In this document: positions 6,634 through 13,738 of the stretch, piece after piece | Layout: each line of letters begins with the position of its first letter | Position numbering within the stretch: position 1 is the stretch's first letter | Assembly: GCA_007125475.1 (NCBI GenBank) | Contig: SLDB01000311.1 | Location: 1-19,840, forward strand | Reading direction: 5' to 3' | Origin: Nitriliruptoraceae bacterium | GTDB taxonomy: Bacteria > Actinomycetota > Nitriliruptoria > Nitriliruptorales > Nitriliruptoraceae | DNA length: 19,840 bases | Program-made: the position numbers and the translations under genes | The notes under the pieces: generated by a model | Seen by the model: the letters and a program-made list of their open reading frames with translations, nothing else | Told to the model about the DNA's origin: nothing | The model's database searches: none

Positions 6634-8339
6634 CCGTGGAGGGACGGCGAGGCCAGCAGTCGGGTCCGCGCGACGCGGACGCCCCGACCGTGACCGGTGC
6701 GGCCTCGTTCGACGTGGCGCCACCGGCGGGGAGCGACGCCGCGACCGACACCGACGCCGGAGACCACACCGACGCCGGAGACCACACCGACGCCGAACAC
6801 CGCACCGACGCCGAACACCGTCCCTGGCCCGACCGCACCCACGTCGCCTCGCGCTACGCCCTCCAGGAGCCGATCGCCTCCGGTGGGGCCGCGATCGTGT
6901 GGCGGGCGTTCGACGAGAACCTCGCCAGGACCGTGGCGATCAAGCTGCTGCACCCCCACCACGCCACCGACCCCCTGGTGGTGGAGCGGTTCGAGCGCGA
7001 GTCTCGCGCCGCCGCCCAGCTGAACCACCCCAACGCCGTGCGGATCTACGACACCGGCCGGGAAGCCGATCTGGTGTACCTGGTGATGGAGCACGTCGAC
7101 GGGCCCAGCCTCCGGCAGGTGCTGCGTGAGCACGGTCCCCTGGACCCGGTCGTGGTCGCCGCGATCGGTGAGCAGGTCGCCTCGGCGCTCGGGGAGGCCC
7201 ACAGCCACAGCCTGGTCCACCGGGACGTCAAACCGGCGAACATCCTCATCGCCGCCGACGGCACCGTGAAGGTCACCGACTTCGGGATCGCCAAGGCGCT
7301 CTCCGGCGCCGACGCCACCCTCACCTCGCCGGGCACGGTGATCGGGACCGCCGCCTACGTCGCCCCGGAGCAGCTCGAGGACACCGAGATCGACGCCCGC
7401 GCCGACATCTACGCCCTCGGTGTGGTGCTGCACGAGTGCCTCACCGGCGAGCCGGCGTTCAGCGGGGACACCCCGACGGCGACCGCGGCGATGCGGCTCA
7501 CCCACGACCTGCTCCCTCCCCGCCAGATCCGTGCCGACGTCCCGCGCTCTCTCGACGACGTCGTGGTGCGGGCCACCCGGCGTGGCCGCGGGGACCGCTT
7601 CACCGACGGCGGGTTGATGGCCACGGCGCTTGCCCCACTGGTCCCGATCAAGCCCAGCGACGTCACCGCCTCCCTGGTCGACACCACGCTCGACGAGGAC
7701 CCCGACGTCCCCTTGCGGGACGAGACGCCGTACAGCGGACCGATCCCCACCACGCGGCGCGAGTACGCCCGGCGACTCGCCGCGGCGTTCGTCGGAGGCC
7801 TGGTGCTCACCCTGGTGGCGGTGTTCGCCTACGACGCGCTGCAGGCCGACGCACCCCCGGAGCCCACCATCCAGCAGGCTCCCTCGTGGGACGTCGAGGA
7901 GGTGACGGTGTTCGACCCGCTCAGCCCCCGTGAGGGGGAGAACGCCGACCTCGCGGCGTTCGCGGCCGACCAGGAGCCCCAGACCGAGTGGACCACCGAG
8001 CCCTACGAAGAAGCGGACTTCGGCGGCGAGCGCGACGGGATCGGGCTCGTCTTCGACCTCGGTGAGCCCCGTGACGTGCGGGGGATCAACCTCCAGCTGG
8101 TCCGCGGTGGGCTGGACATCGAGCTCTACGCCACCAACGAGCTCCCCGAGCCCACCGACGGCCCCGAGGCCTGGGGCCCGGCCCGCGCCTCGGTCACCGA
8201 CACACAGAGCCAGCAACCCCTGCGGTTCGGTGCCACCTCGGAGCGCTACTGGCTGCTGTGGATCACCGGGCTGTCGGCGAGCAGCAGCGGCGAGTACACC
8301 GCCGAGGTCGCCGACGTGGAGTTCCTCGGCCCCGCGTAG
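6630..8339 (+). CDS. Membrane Ser/Thr protein kinase with extracellular MurJ-kinase-type C-terminal domain
   Basis: The 569-residue product has a disordered N-terminus (1-70) with four TDAxxx repeats. A PknB-like kinase domain follows (about 76-340), then one membrane helix (about 384-404) and an extracellular domain (about 425-569) with discoidin-like features (FDP, EN, W, GLVFDLGEPRDV). Catalytic elements are intact: Gly-loop IASGGAAIV at 82-90, VAIK Lys105, alpha-C Glu124, HRDVKPAN at 197-204, DFG at 217-219 and APE at 245-247. The activation segment has several Thr/Ser, as in autophosphorylating kinases. The C-terminal domain resembles the end of the actinobacterial MurJ-pseudokinase fusion (Rv3910), but no MurJ helices precede it. 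The start at 6630 is set by the GTGA overlap with the preceding gene; a GTG at 6636 is a close alternative. The frame extends 154 codons upstream only as an Arg-rich shadow. Confidence 0.9.
   Translation: MTVEGRRGQQSGPRDADAPTVTGAASFDVAPPAGSDAATDTDAGDHTDAGDHTDAEHRTDAEHRPWPDRTHVASRYALQEPIASGGAAIVWRAFDENLARTVAIKLLHPHHATDPLVVERFERESRAAAQLNHPNAVRIYDTGREADLVYLVMEHVDGPSLRQVLREHGPLDPVVVAAIGEQVASALGEAHSHSLVHRDVKPANILIAADGTVKVTDFGIAKALSGADATLTSPGTVIGTAAYVAPEQLEDTEIDARADIYALGVVLHECLTGEPAFSGDTPTATAAMRLTHDLLPPRQIRADVPRSLDDVVVRATRRGRGDRFTDGGLMATALAPLVPIKPSDVTASLVDTTLDEDPDVPLRDETPYSGPIPTTRREYARRLAAAFVGGLVLTLVAVFAYDALQADAPPEPTIQQAPSWDVEEVTVFDPLSPREGENADLAAFAADQEPQTEWTTEPYEEADFGGERDGIGLVFDLGEPRDVRGINLQLVRGGLDIELYATNELPEPTDGPEAWGPARASVTDTQSQQPLRFGATSERYWLLWITGLSASSSGEYTAEVADVEFLGPA
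6750..6821 (+). repeat. Four tandem 18-bp coding repeats in the kinase N-terminus
   Basis: Four in-frame 18-bp units encode TDAGDH, TDAGDH, TDAEHR and TDAEHR (kinase residues 41-64). Units 1-2 are identical at the DNA level and units 3-4 nearly so, which suggests recent stepwise duplication by slippage. The units are rich in Asp and His, so metal binding or a flexible charged spacer is conceivable. Confidence 0.85.
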
Positions 8340-8888
8340 TCACCGCTGGCGGACCACGATCCACCCGCCGTACACCGCGGCGGGGTAGGCCAGGAACGGG
8401 ATCCCCACGGGGGCCGTGCCGGCCACACCCATCCCGACGGCGACGGAGAACCCGGCGAACGCCAGCGCGAGCGCCTTGAGCAGCGGTGTGCTCACCTCCT
8501 CGCTCGCCCAGAACACCGCCCGGGCCACCGCCCAGCCGATCACGCCGGCCGAGATGAGCAGGAACGCGCCGCCGGTGAGGACGGGGGCCAGGACGAGCCC
8601 ACCGAGCACGGCCGCACCCAACCCGGCGGCGCCGCCGCGCACCGAGGCGTTCCCGGCGGGGAGCGAGGCCCCCGAGCCGGTGCGTGCCCGGGCGATCACC
8701 CCGCCGGCGGGGCCGCGACGCGGGCTCGGACGTCCTGTGACGTCGTCGGCGTGCCGTGCGCAGGTCGGACACTTGAACCCCACCGCCGCCTCCCGGCCGC
8801 AATCCGGGCAGATCGGGGTGTCGCACGCCGAGCAGCGCAATCGCGTCTCGACGTCGGGGTGGGCGTCACAGGGAACCGGTTCGGGCAT
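8340..8888 (-). CDS. Zinc-finger (B-box-like) multi-pass membrane protein
   Basis: This 182-residue protein begins with a cysteine-rich cytoplasmic module: C7, H10, C19, C22, C27, C30, C40, C43 and H46. The spacing CxxH, CxxC, CxxC, CxxC suggests two zinc sites like the B-box-type finger often found in front of actinobacterial rhomboid proteases. A polar linker (about 47-83) leads to about four hydrophobic segments (about 87-101, 103-127, 136-156, 161-179). No rhomboid GxS or His catalytic motif is present, so it is not a protease by sequence; the function is unknown. The ATG at 8888 was chosen because the finger starts immediately after it and a TACCCT -10 box ends 6 nt upstream; the frame stays open to 9029 without merit. 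It is tail to tail with the kinase with no gap between stops (8339/8340) and divergent from trxB. Confidence 0.8.
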   Translation of the reverse strand: MPEPVPCDAHPDVETRLRCSACDTPICPDCGREAAVGFKCPTCARHADDVTGRPSPRRGPAGGVIARARTGSGASLPAGNASVRGGAAGLGAAVLGGLVLAPVLTGGAFLLISAGVIGWAVARAVFWASEEVSTPLLKALALAFAGFSVAVGMGVAGTAPVGIPFLAYPAAVYGGWIVVRQR

Positions 8889-8894
8889 GGCGGC

Positions 8895-8900
8895 AGGGTA
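8895..8900 (-). promoter_or_regulatory. -10 box of a leaderless promoter for the zinc-finger membrane protein
   Basis: On the minus strand TACCCT lies 6 nt before the ATG at 8888, with no Shine-Dalgarno between. The sequence and spacing are the same as at the NUDIX gene. Confidence 0.55.
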
Positions 8901-8954
8901 CGCGGCGTGTCGGAGATCGATGCCATCCGGGAATAGCCGCCACCAACCGGCCGT

Positions 8955-8960
8955 TATCCT
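8955..8960 (+). promoter_or_regulatory. Probable -10 box for trxB
   Basis: TATCCT is a good TANNNT match, 89 nt upstream of the chosen trxB ATG, implying a 5' leader of about 80 nt. No convincing -35 is seen. In other actinobacteria trxBA is controlled by the redox sigma factor SigR/SigH (GGAAT-GTT); I do not see that motif here. Confidence 0.4.
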
Positions 8961-8972
8961 GAGCCGAGCCGC

Positions 8973-9025
8973 CCCACCGCCGTGGTGGGTGCGCCGAGCA
9001 GGTGAGCCGCGCCACTCGTGGCGTG
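8973..9025 (+). promoter_or_regulatory. Two hairpins in the trxB leader
   Basis: Hairpin 1 pairs CCCACC (8973-8978) with GGTGGG (8984-8989) over a 5-nt loop. Hairpin 2 pairs 9008-9014 with 9019-9025 (7 bp including one G-U) over the loop CTCG. Both fall between the likely -10 box and the ATG, so they could affect trxB transcript stability or readthrough. No known riboswitch class is recognised. Confidence 0.3.
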
Positions 9026-9049
9026 TCAATCGATCGCGCAGGGAGCCCC

Positions 9050-10084
9050 ATGTCGACCAACGAAGCCACCGAGACCGAGGCCGCAGACCCCCTGGCGGCG
9101 ATCCGCGACGTCGTGATCATCGGCTCCGGGCCGGCCGGGTTGACGGCAGCGGTGTACGCGGCACGAGCGAACCTCGAACCCGTCGTGGTCGAAGGCGTCA
9201 TCGAGGGCGGCCCCACCGGCGGTCAGCTCACCCTCACCACCGACGTGGAGAACTACCCCGGGTTCTCCCAGGGGATCATGGGCCCCGAACTGATCCTGGA
9301 GATGCGCGGGCAGGCCGAGCGCTTCGGGACGACGTTCGTGACCGAGGACGTCGTCGAGGCCGAGGTCGAGCAGCAGCCGATCCGGCTCACGACCGCCTCC
9401 GGGAAGGTCATCCGGACCCGGGCGCTGATCGTGGCGACCGGCGCCAAGCCGCGCCGGCTGGAGGTCCCCGGCGAGGACGAGCTGTGGGGCGCCGGTGTCT
9501 CGGCGTGCGCGACGTGTGACGGGTTCTTCTTCCGCGACAAGCACGTCGTCGTCGTCGGCGGCGGTGACTCGGCGATGGAGGAGGCGACGTTCCTGACGAA
9601 GTTCGCCTCGAAGGTCACCGTCGTCCACCGTCGCGAGGAACTGCGCGCCTCGGTGATCATGCAGGAGCGGGCGTTCAAGAACGACAAGATCGAGTTCGCG
9701 TTCAACGCCGCCGTCGACGAGATCCTCGGTGAGGGCGGACTGCTGTCGGCGGTCCGACTCCGCGACACCGTCACCGACGAGGTCCGCGACCTCCCCGCCG
9801 ACGGGCTGTTCCTCGCGATCGGCCACATCCCGAACACCTGGCTGTTCGAGGACGTCCTCGACACCGATGACGAGGGCTACCTCATCGTCGACGAGCCGAC
9901 GACCACCACCAACGTCCCCGGCGTGTTCGCCGCCGGCGACGTGATGGACCACACCTACCGCCAGGCGGTCACCGCCGCCGGCACCGGGTGCAAGGCCGCG
10001 ATCGACGCCGAACGGTGGCTCGCCGGCGCCCCGGGCATCCCGGCCTCCGGCCCCGACGCCGAACCCGAAACCGCCGACGTCTGA
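9050..10084 (+). CDS. trxB: Thioredoxin reductase (NADPH, FAD)
   Basis: This cytoplasmic flavoenzyme (344 aa, family length) passes electrons from NADPH to thioredoxin. The FAD-binding motif GSGPAGLTAAVYAAR is at about 25-39, the redox-active CATC at 153-156, the NADPH-binding GGGDSA at 170-175, and the C-terminal FAD motif GVFAAGDVMD follows with the usual YRQAVTAAGTGCKAA. The ATG at 9050 has AGGGAG at 9040-9045 and begins a short acidic tail before the Rossmann strand; an in-frame GTG at 9002 would add 16 residues but has poorer support. trxA follows 176 nt later, wider than in mycobacteria, so it may have its own promoter. The neighbouring kinase, amidase and ParAB genes match the conserved actinobacterial order. 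Confidence 0.96.
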   Translation: MSTNEATETEAADPLAAIRDVVIIGSGPAGLTAAVYAARANLEPVVVEGVIEGGPTGGQLTLTTDVENYPGFSQGIMGPELILEMRGQAERFGTTFVTEDVVEAEVEQQPIRLTTASGKVIRTRALIVATGAKPRRLEVPGEDELWGAGVSACATCDGFFFRDKHVVVVGGGDSAMEEATFLTKFASKVTVVHRREELRASVIMQERAFKNDKIEFAFNAAVDEILGEGGLLSAVRLRDTVTDEVRDLPADGLFLAIGHIPNTWLFEDVLDTDDEGYLIVDEPTTTTNVPGVFAAGDVMDHTYRQAVTAAGTGCKAAIDAERWLAGAPGIPASGPDAEPETADV

Positions 10085-10102
10085 GCACCGTTCACGGACG
10101 CA

Positions 10103-10119
10103 CCGGCCACCTGGCCCGG
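10103..10119 (+). terminator. Possible hairpin after trxB
   Basis: CCGGCC pairs with GGCC(C)GG across the 4-nt loop ACCT, with one bulged C, starting 19 nt after the trxB stop. The 176-nt trxB-trxA gap holds a second small stem, GGCGG-AGA-CCGCC at 10124-10136. Neither has a T-run, so terminator function is uncertain. Confidence 0.25.
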
Positions 10120-10260
10120 ATGCGGCGGAGACCGCCCGAAACCCGGAGACGGGAATACCCCGGCGGGTGGCGCCGTTCTCCCGGTGAGCGCCCGCTGGGG
10201 TGAGGGTGGCCCTCCGAACGGCACCCAACCGCCCCGAACCGAGACCGATCTGGAGATGTC

Positions 10261-10584
10261 ATGACCGCAACACCGGTGACCGATGGCGACTGGACCAGCG
10301 AGGTCCTCGAATCCGACAAGCCCGTGCTCGTCGACTTCTGGGCCGAGTGGTGTGGTCCCTGCAAGATGGTGAGCCCGATCGTCGACGAGATCGCCGGCGA
10401 GAAGGCCGACGAGCTCAAGGTCGTGAAGCTCAACGTCGACGAGAACCCCAACACCGCACGCGAGTACGGGATCATGTCCATCCCGACCCTGCTGGTGTTC
10501 AAGGGGGGCGCACCCGCCAAGCGGATCGTCGGCGCCAAGGGCAAGGCGGCGCTGCTCGCGGACCTCGACGAGTTCGTCAGCTGA
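10261..10584 (+). CDS. trxA: Thioredoxin
   Basis: This 107-residue cytoplasmic disulfide reductase is the partner of the TrxB encoded just upstream. The active site WCGPC is at residues 30-34, within the usual VLVDFWAEWCGPCKM context, and the cis-proline is at 75 (MSIPTLLVF). Length and motifs are canonical. The ATG at 10261 has GGAG at 10252-10255, 5 nt upstream. Thioredoxin supplies electrons to ribonucleotide reductase and other thiol enzymes. A possible hairpin lies just after the stop at 10590-10606. Confidence 0.97.
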   Translation: MTATPVTDGDWTSEVLESDKPVLVDFWAEWCGPCKMVSPIVDEIAGEKADELKVVKLNVDENPNTAREYGIMSIPTLLVFKGGAPAKRIVGAKGKAALLADLDEFVS

Positions 10585-10623
10585 CACCACCGGGCGCAGA
10601 CGCCGGCACCCACCGGACGCGCC

Positions 10624-10629
10624 TATCCT
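10624..10629 (+). promoter_or_regulatory. -10 box of a leaderless promoter for the amidase gene
   Basis: TATCCT ends 7 nt before the GTG at 10637, with no Shine-Dalgarno in between. This is the third TANNNT with near-identical spacing to a start codon in the window, so a leaderless transcript is likely. No -35 is recognisable. Confidence 0.55.
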
Positions 10630-10636
10630 CGCGGCC

Positions 10637-11716
10637 GTGGAACCCATCCGGCGCGGCACCACCGGCCCCGAGGTCTCCGACGTCCAGCGTCGCCTCGGGG
10701 AGGTCGGTCACGCCTGTGACCAGAACCCCGGGGTGTTCGACCGGGTGACCGAGGACGCGGTCCGCGCGTTCCAACAACGTCGGGGCCTACCCGCCGACGG
10801 CACCGTCGGCGAGGAGACCTGGCTCGCCCTGGTCGGGGCGTCCTACCGCCTCGGTGACCGCCTGCTCTACCTCACGCGGCCCCCGTTGGCCGGCGACGAC
10901 GTCCGGGAGCTGCAACGGCGCCTCGACCGGCTCGGGTTCGACGCCGGCCACGACGACGGGGTGTACAGCGAGGACACCTTCGACGCCGTCCGGGAGTTCC
11001 AGCTCAACGCCGGGCTCGACGTCGACGGGATCGCCGGACCCTCGACCGTCGACCACCTGATGCGGCTGCACCGCAAGCACCAGGAGGCCTCGGTCTGGGC
11101 GCTCCGCGAACGCCAGGCGTTGCGACGTCCGCAGCGCCACACGGTCGCCGGCGCCCGGATCATGCTCGATCCGGCGCACAGCGTCGACGACCCCGGGGCG
11201 CAGGCACCGGACGGCACCCCCGAGCACGAGGTGACCTGGCGGATCGCCACCGCCGTGGAGGGCCGGCTCGCCGCCCTCGGCGCCCACGTCGTCCTCAGCC
11301 GCGGCCCGGCGACGTCACCCACGCCGCTGGAGCGCGCCCAGCACGCCAACGCCGAGGACGTCGAGGTGATCCTCTCGGTGCACACCAACGAGAACCATTC
11401 GCCGCTGGCCTGCGGAGCCGCGGCCGCCTATTTCGGCACGGAGCTGCAGGTCTCCGACCGCGGGCGGCGGCTGGCCGACCTCTGCCTGGACCACGTCGTC
11501 GCCGCCACCGGGACCCCCGACTGCCGCGCCCACCGGTCGACGACGACGGTGCTGCGGGCCAGCCGTGCCCCCGCCGCGATCATCGAGCCCGGCTTCCTCA
11601 CCCACCCCGAGGACGGTCCGGCGCTGTGTGACCCCGTCCACCAGCAGCGGCTGGCGGCGGCCCTGGCCGACGCCCTGACGGCCTACCTCGTGGGCGCGGT
11701 CCGCCAGAGCGCGTGA
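10637..11716 (+). CDS. cwlM: CwlM-like protein: two peptidoglycan-binding domains plus amidase_3 domain
   Basis: The 359-residue protein has two PG_binding_1 repeats (about 5-65 and 75-145; DVQRRLGEVG / ELQRRLDRLG, then TEDAVRAFQ / TFDAVREFQ). An N-acetylmuramoyl-L-alanine amidase_3 domain follows (about 172-352). The expected zinc ligands and catalytic glutamate appear present: H181 (DPAH), E196 or E198, H249 (SVHTN) and E317 (IEPGF). There is no signal peptide or membrane helix, so it should be cytoplasmic, like M. tuberculosis CwlM (Rv3915). CwlM is phosphorylated by PknB and activates MurA rather than cutting the wall. Domain order and position beside trxA match CwlM, so that role is inferred. 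The GTG at 10637 was chosen because the first repeat starts at once and a -10 box lies 7 nt upstream. It is convergent with the MFS gene, 21 nt apart. Confidence 0.87.
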   Translation: MEPIRRGTTGPEVSDVQRRLGEVGHACDQNPGVFDRVTEDAVRAFQQRRGLPADGTVGEETWLALVGASYRLGDRLLYLTRPPLAGDDVRELQRRLDRLGFDAGHDDGVYSEDTFDAVREFQLNAGLDVDGIAGPSTVDHLMRLHRKHQEASVWALRERQALRRPQRHTVAGARIMLDPAHSVDDPGAQAPDGTPEHEVTWRIATAVEGRLAALGAHVVLSRGPATSPTPLERAQHANAEDVEVILSVHTNENHSPLACGAAAAYFGTELQVSDRGRRLADLCLDHVVAATGTPDCRAHRSTTTVLRASRAPAAIIEPGFLTHPEDGPALCDPVHQQRLAAALADALTAYLVGAVRQSA

Positions 11717-11737
11717 GCCGCGGGGGCGCACACGGTG

Positions 11738-12943
11738 TCACCAGGGTGCGGTGGCTCCGGCCGGTGGGGTGAGGCGATGCCGATAGGTGTGGATCAGCGC
11801 ACCGCTGAGGAGCACCGACACGGCTCCGACGACCAACGCCGCCTGGGGACCGGCGACGTCGACGATCACGCCGGCCAGCCCGGCCCCGATCGCCATCCCC
11901 GCCACCACGGCGGTCTGCAACCACGACTGCGCCTCGGTCTGCGTCCCCCCCGGTGCCAGGTCGTCGAGGAGGTGGAACGCCGAGATCGTGGTCGCCGGGA
12001 GGAACAGGCCGGCGACCAGCAGGGCCAGGGCGAACGCGGTGAGGCTGCCGGTGGCGAGCGGGAGTACCAGCAGTCCCGCCCCGAAGCACAGCAGCAGCCA
12101 CCGCAGGCGGTCGACGACGGTCCCCGGCCAGGCGCGGGCCCCGTACACCACCCCGCCGATCAACCCACCCACGGAGACGGCGGCCAACAGCCAGCTCCCG
12201 GCGCTCGGTGCCCCGCCCCGCAGCTCGGCGACCGCCGGTACCACGACGTCGATCACCCCGAAGATCGCCGTCTTCACCCCGACCGAGGCGATGATCACCC
12301 GGACCGCGAACGACCCCAGCGCCCCCGAGCGGCGCCGGGTCCGCCCCCGTGCGGGGATGCGCCGGGCCTCGGCGGTGGCCGCGTACCCGACGGCCCCGAC
12401 CGCCGACGCCGCCCCGGCGGCGATCACCGACCACCCCGGTCCGAGGGTGATCGCGATCCCCCCGGCCACCAGGGGACCCACCATGTACCCGATCTCGACG
12501 GAGATGCTGGACACGGCGAACGCCGTCCCCCGGATCTGGCCGGTGGGGAACAGCGAGGACAACAGCACCCGTGAGCACGCGGTCACCGGTGGGAGGAACA
12601 AGCCGGTGAGCACCGCGACCGCCACCAGCACCGGTGTGGCGGCACCGCCGGCGGCACCGACCGCCAGGCCCACCGTCCCGGCGAGGTAGAGCACCGCGTC
12701 GGGGACGAGGAGTCGGGCCTGACCGAGGCGGTCCGCCAGCCGACCCTGGACCGGTGAACCGACCCCGACCCCGACCTGATGGGCCGCCATCACCAACCCG
12801 GCGACCGCGTAGGAGTACCCGACGTCGCGCAGCAGCAGGAGGATCGCGAACACGATCATCCCGGGGGTGAGTCGGGAGATCCCCGCGGTGATCAGCGGCC
12901 AGCGTGCCTCCCGCCGGGCGAACAGCTCACGGTAGGCGCGCAC
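11738..12943 (-). CDS. MFS transporter
   Basis: This 401-residue integral membrane protein has about twelve hydrophobic segments in two halves joined by a basic loop (RRIPARGRTRRRSG). The major facilitator motif A is seen after helix 2 as GRLADRLGQARLL (about 67-79). The substrate cannot be told; drug or metabolite efflux is the usual annotation. The GTG at 12943 has a G-rich Shine-Dalgarno (GGTGGGGG) about 6 nt upstream and overlaps the end of the GNAT gene by 17 nt; the long frame further upstream only shadows the GNAT gene. It is the last gene of a three-gene minus-strand operon. This transporter is not part of the usual actinobacterial trxA-cwlM-parB order, so it looks like a lineage-specific addition. 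Confidence 0.88.
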   Translation of the reverse strand: MRAYRELFARREARWPLITAGISRLTPGMIVFAILLLLRDVGYSYAVAGLVMAAHQVGVGVGSPVQGRLADRLGQARLLVPDAVLYLAGTVGLAVGAAGGAATPVLVAVAVLTGLFLPPVTACSRVLLSSLFPTGQIRGTAFAVSSISVEIGYMVGPLVAGGIAITLGPGWSVIAAGAASAVGAVGYAATAEARRIPARGRTRRRSGALGSFAVRVIIASVGVKTAIFGVIDVVVPAVAELRGGAPSAGSWLLAAVSVGGLIGGVVYGARAWPGTVVDRLRWLLLCFGAGLLVLPLATGSLTAFALALLVAGLFLPATTISAFHLLDDLAPGGTQTEAQSWLQTAVVAGMAIGAGLAGVIVDVAGPQAALVVGAVSVLLSGALIHTYRHRLTPPAGATAPW

Positions 12944-13592
12944 GCGACGCCCCCACCGGTTCGGGCACGGTGCGCGGCACACGGCCCAGCACCCCGGCAA
13001 GGGCGTCCTCCAGCGACGCCGACCACCGCACGGTGCGACGGACGTCGAGCCGCAGCAGCGGGGTCTGCGGGTGCTCGCCGACCACCTCGAAGCCTTCGTG
13101 CAGCAACCACGTCGCCGGCAGGACGCACGAACGTTCCCGGAAGCGCCGGTCGCCGTAGGCCTCCACGGCCGGGTGGCGGGAACGCACCGCGGCCCGGACG
13201 GCGGCGTGCACCAGGACCCGACCGACGCCCTGCTGCCGGTACGCGGGTCGGACGAAGATCGTGGCCAGCTGCAGCGCCGTCGGGGAGGGACGGGGCACCG
13301 TCGAACCCCGGCGCGCGAACGCGGGGACCGGGGCGAACAGCGCGTAGGCCACCACCTCGTCGTCGACCACGACCGCCGACCCCGTGTCCTCACCGGCGGC
13401 CAAGTGCGCCGAGACCCACTCGCGCTTGTGCCCGGCGCCGTCGGTGACCCTCACCCCGCGGTCGCCCAGGACCCGGTCGCTCCCCGGCAGCGGGCACGCC
13501 GACCCCAGCTCCCAGAACACGCAGTCCCCGCACCGGCCGGGGAGCTGCCCGCAGATCCGGCTGGTCAACGGGGTGACGCGACGTCGGCTCAC
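12927..13592 (-). CDS. GNAT family N-acetyltransferase (Rv3916c-like)
   Basis: The 221-residue protein has a cysteine-bearing N-terminus (C14, C21, C24 followed by FWE) and a GNAT core with LATIFVRPAYRQQGVGRVL, where R119QQGVG124 is the acetyl-CoA pyrophosphate-binding motif. A gene of this type sits between cwlM and parB in mycobacteria (Rv3916c) and relatives, so this is probably its ortholog; the acceptor substrate is unknown. Two adjacent GTG codons occur at 13595 and 13592; the second makes a GTGA overlap with the stop of the small upstream gene and is preferred. No good Shine-Dalgarno is present, in keeping with coupled translation. It overlaps the MFS gene by 17 nt. Confidence 0.87.
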   Translation of the reverse strand: MSRRRVTPLTSRICGQLPGRCGDCVFWELGSACPLPGSDRVLGDRGVRVTDGAGHKREWVSAHLAAGEDTGSAVVVDDEVVAYALFAPVPAFARRGSTVPRPSPTALQLATIFVRPAYRQQGVGRVLVHAAVRAAVRSRHPAVEAYGDRRFRERSCVLPATWLLHEGFEVVGEHPQTPLLRLDVRRTVRWSASLEDALAGVLGRVPRTVPEPVGASRARLP

Positions 13593-13738
13593 CACCGGCG
13601 GGGAGCGTCGTCACGGGGGAGCACGAGGGCGAGGACGGCACCGGCGGCGGCTCCGACCGCGAACGCAGTGACCATCCGGCGCCACCCGCCGGGGGCGGTG
13701 CGCACGGGCGCCCCGGTGGTGTCCTCCGCCTCGGTCAT
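13589..13738 (-). CDS. 49-residue single-pass membrane protein
   Basis: A short gene beginning MTEAEDTTGAP encodes a polar N-terminus, then WRRMVTAFAVGAAAGAVLALVLPRDD, one membrane helix at about residues 22-40 with positive charges before it and acidic residues after. The ATG at 13738 has a strong GGGAGG about 5 nt upstream, and the stop overlaps the GNAT start by four bases. Both facts argue for a real gene. It heads the minus-strand operon. Function is unknown; it may be a small membrane partner of the downstream proteins. Confidence 0.7.
   Translation of the reverse strand: MTEAEDTTGAPVRTAPGGWRRMVTAFAVGAAAGAVLALVLPRDDAPRRW

Noticed and set aside
6750..6821. CRISPR-like repeat array
   Set aside because: The units are contiguous, 18 bp, in frame and without spacers, so they are protein-coding tandem repeats.
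6624..8216. 530-codon open frame on the minus strand across the kinase gene
   Set aside because: Low-complexity Gly/Val/Arg product with no domain; the plus-strand kinase has full motifs, so this is an antisense shadow of GC-rich coding DNA.
12944..13393. Long 5' extension of the MFS gene, which would make a fusion protein
   Set aside because: The added 150 residues are Arg/Pro/Ser-rich and read the GNAT gene out of frame; the GTG at 12943 has a good Shine-Dalgarno.
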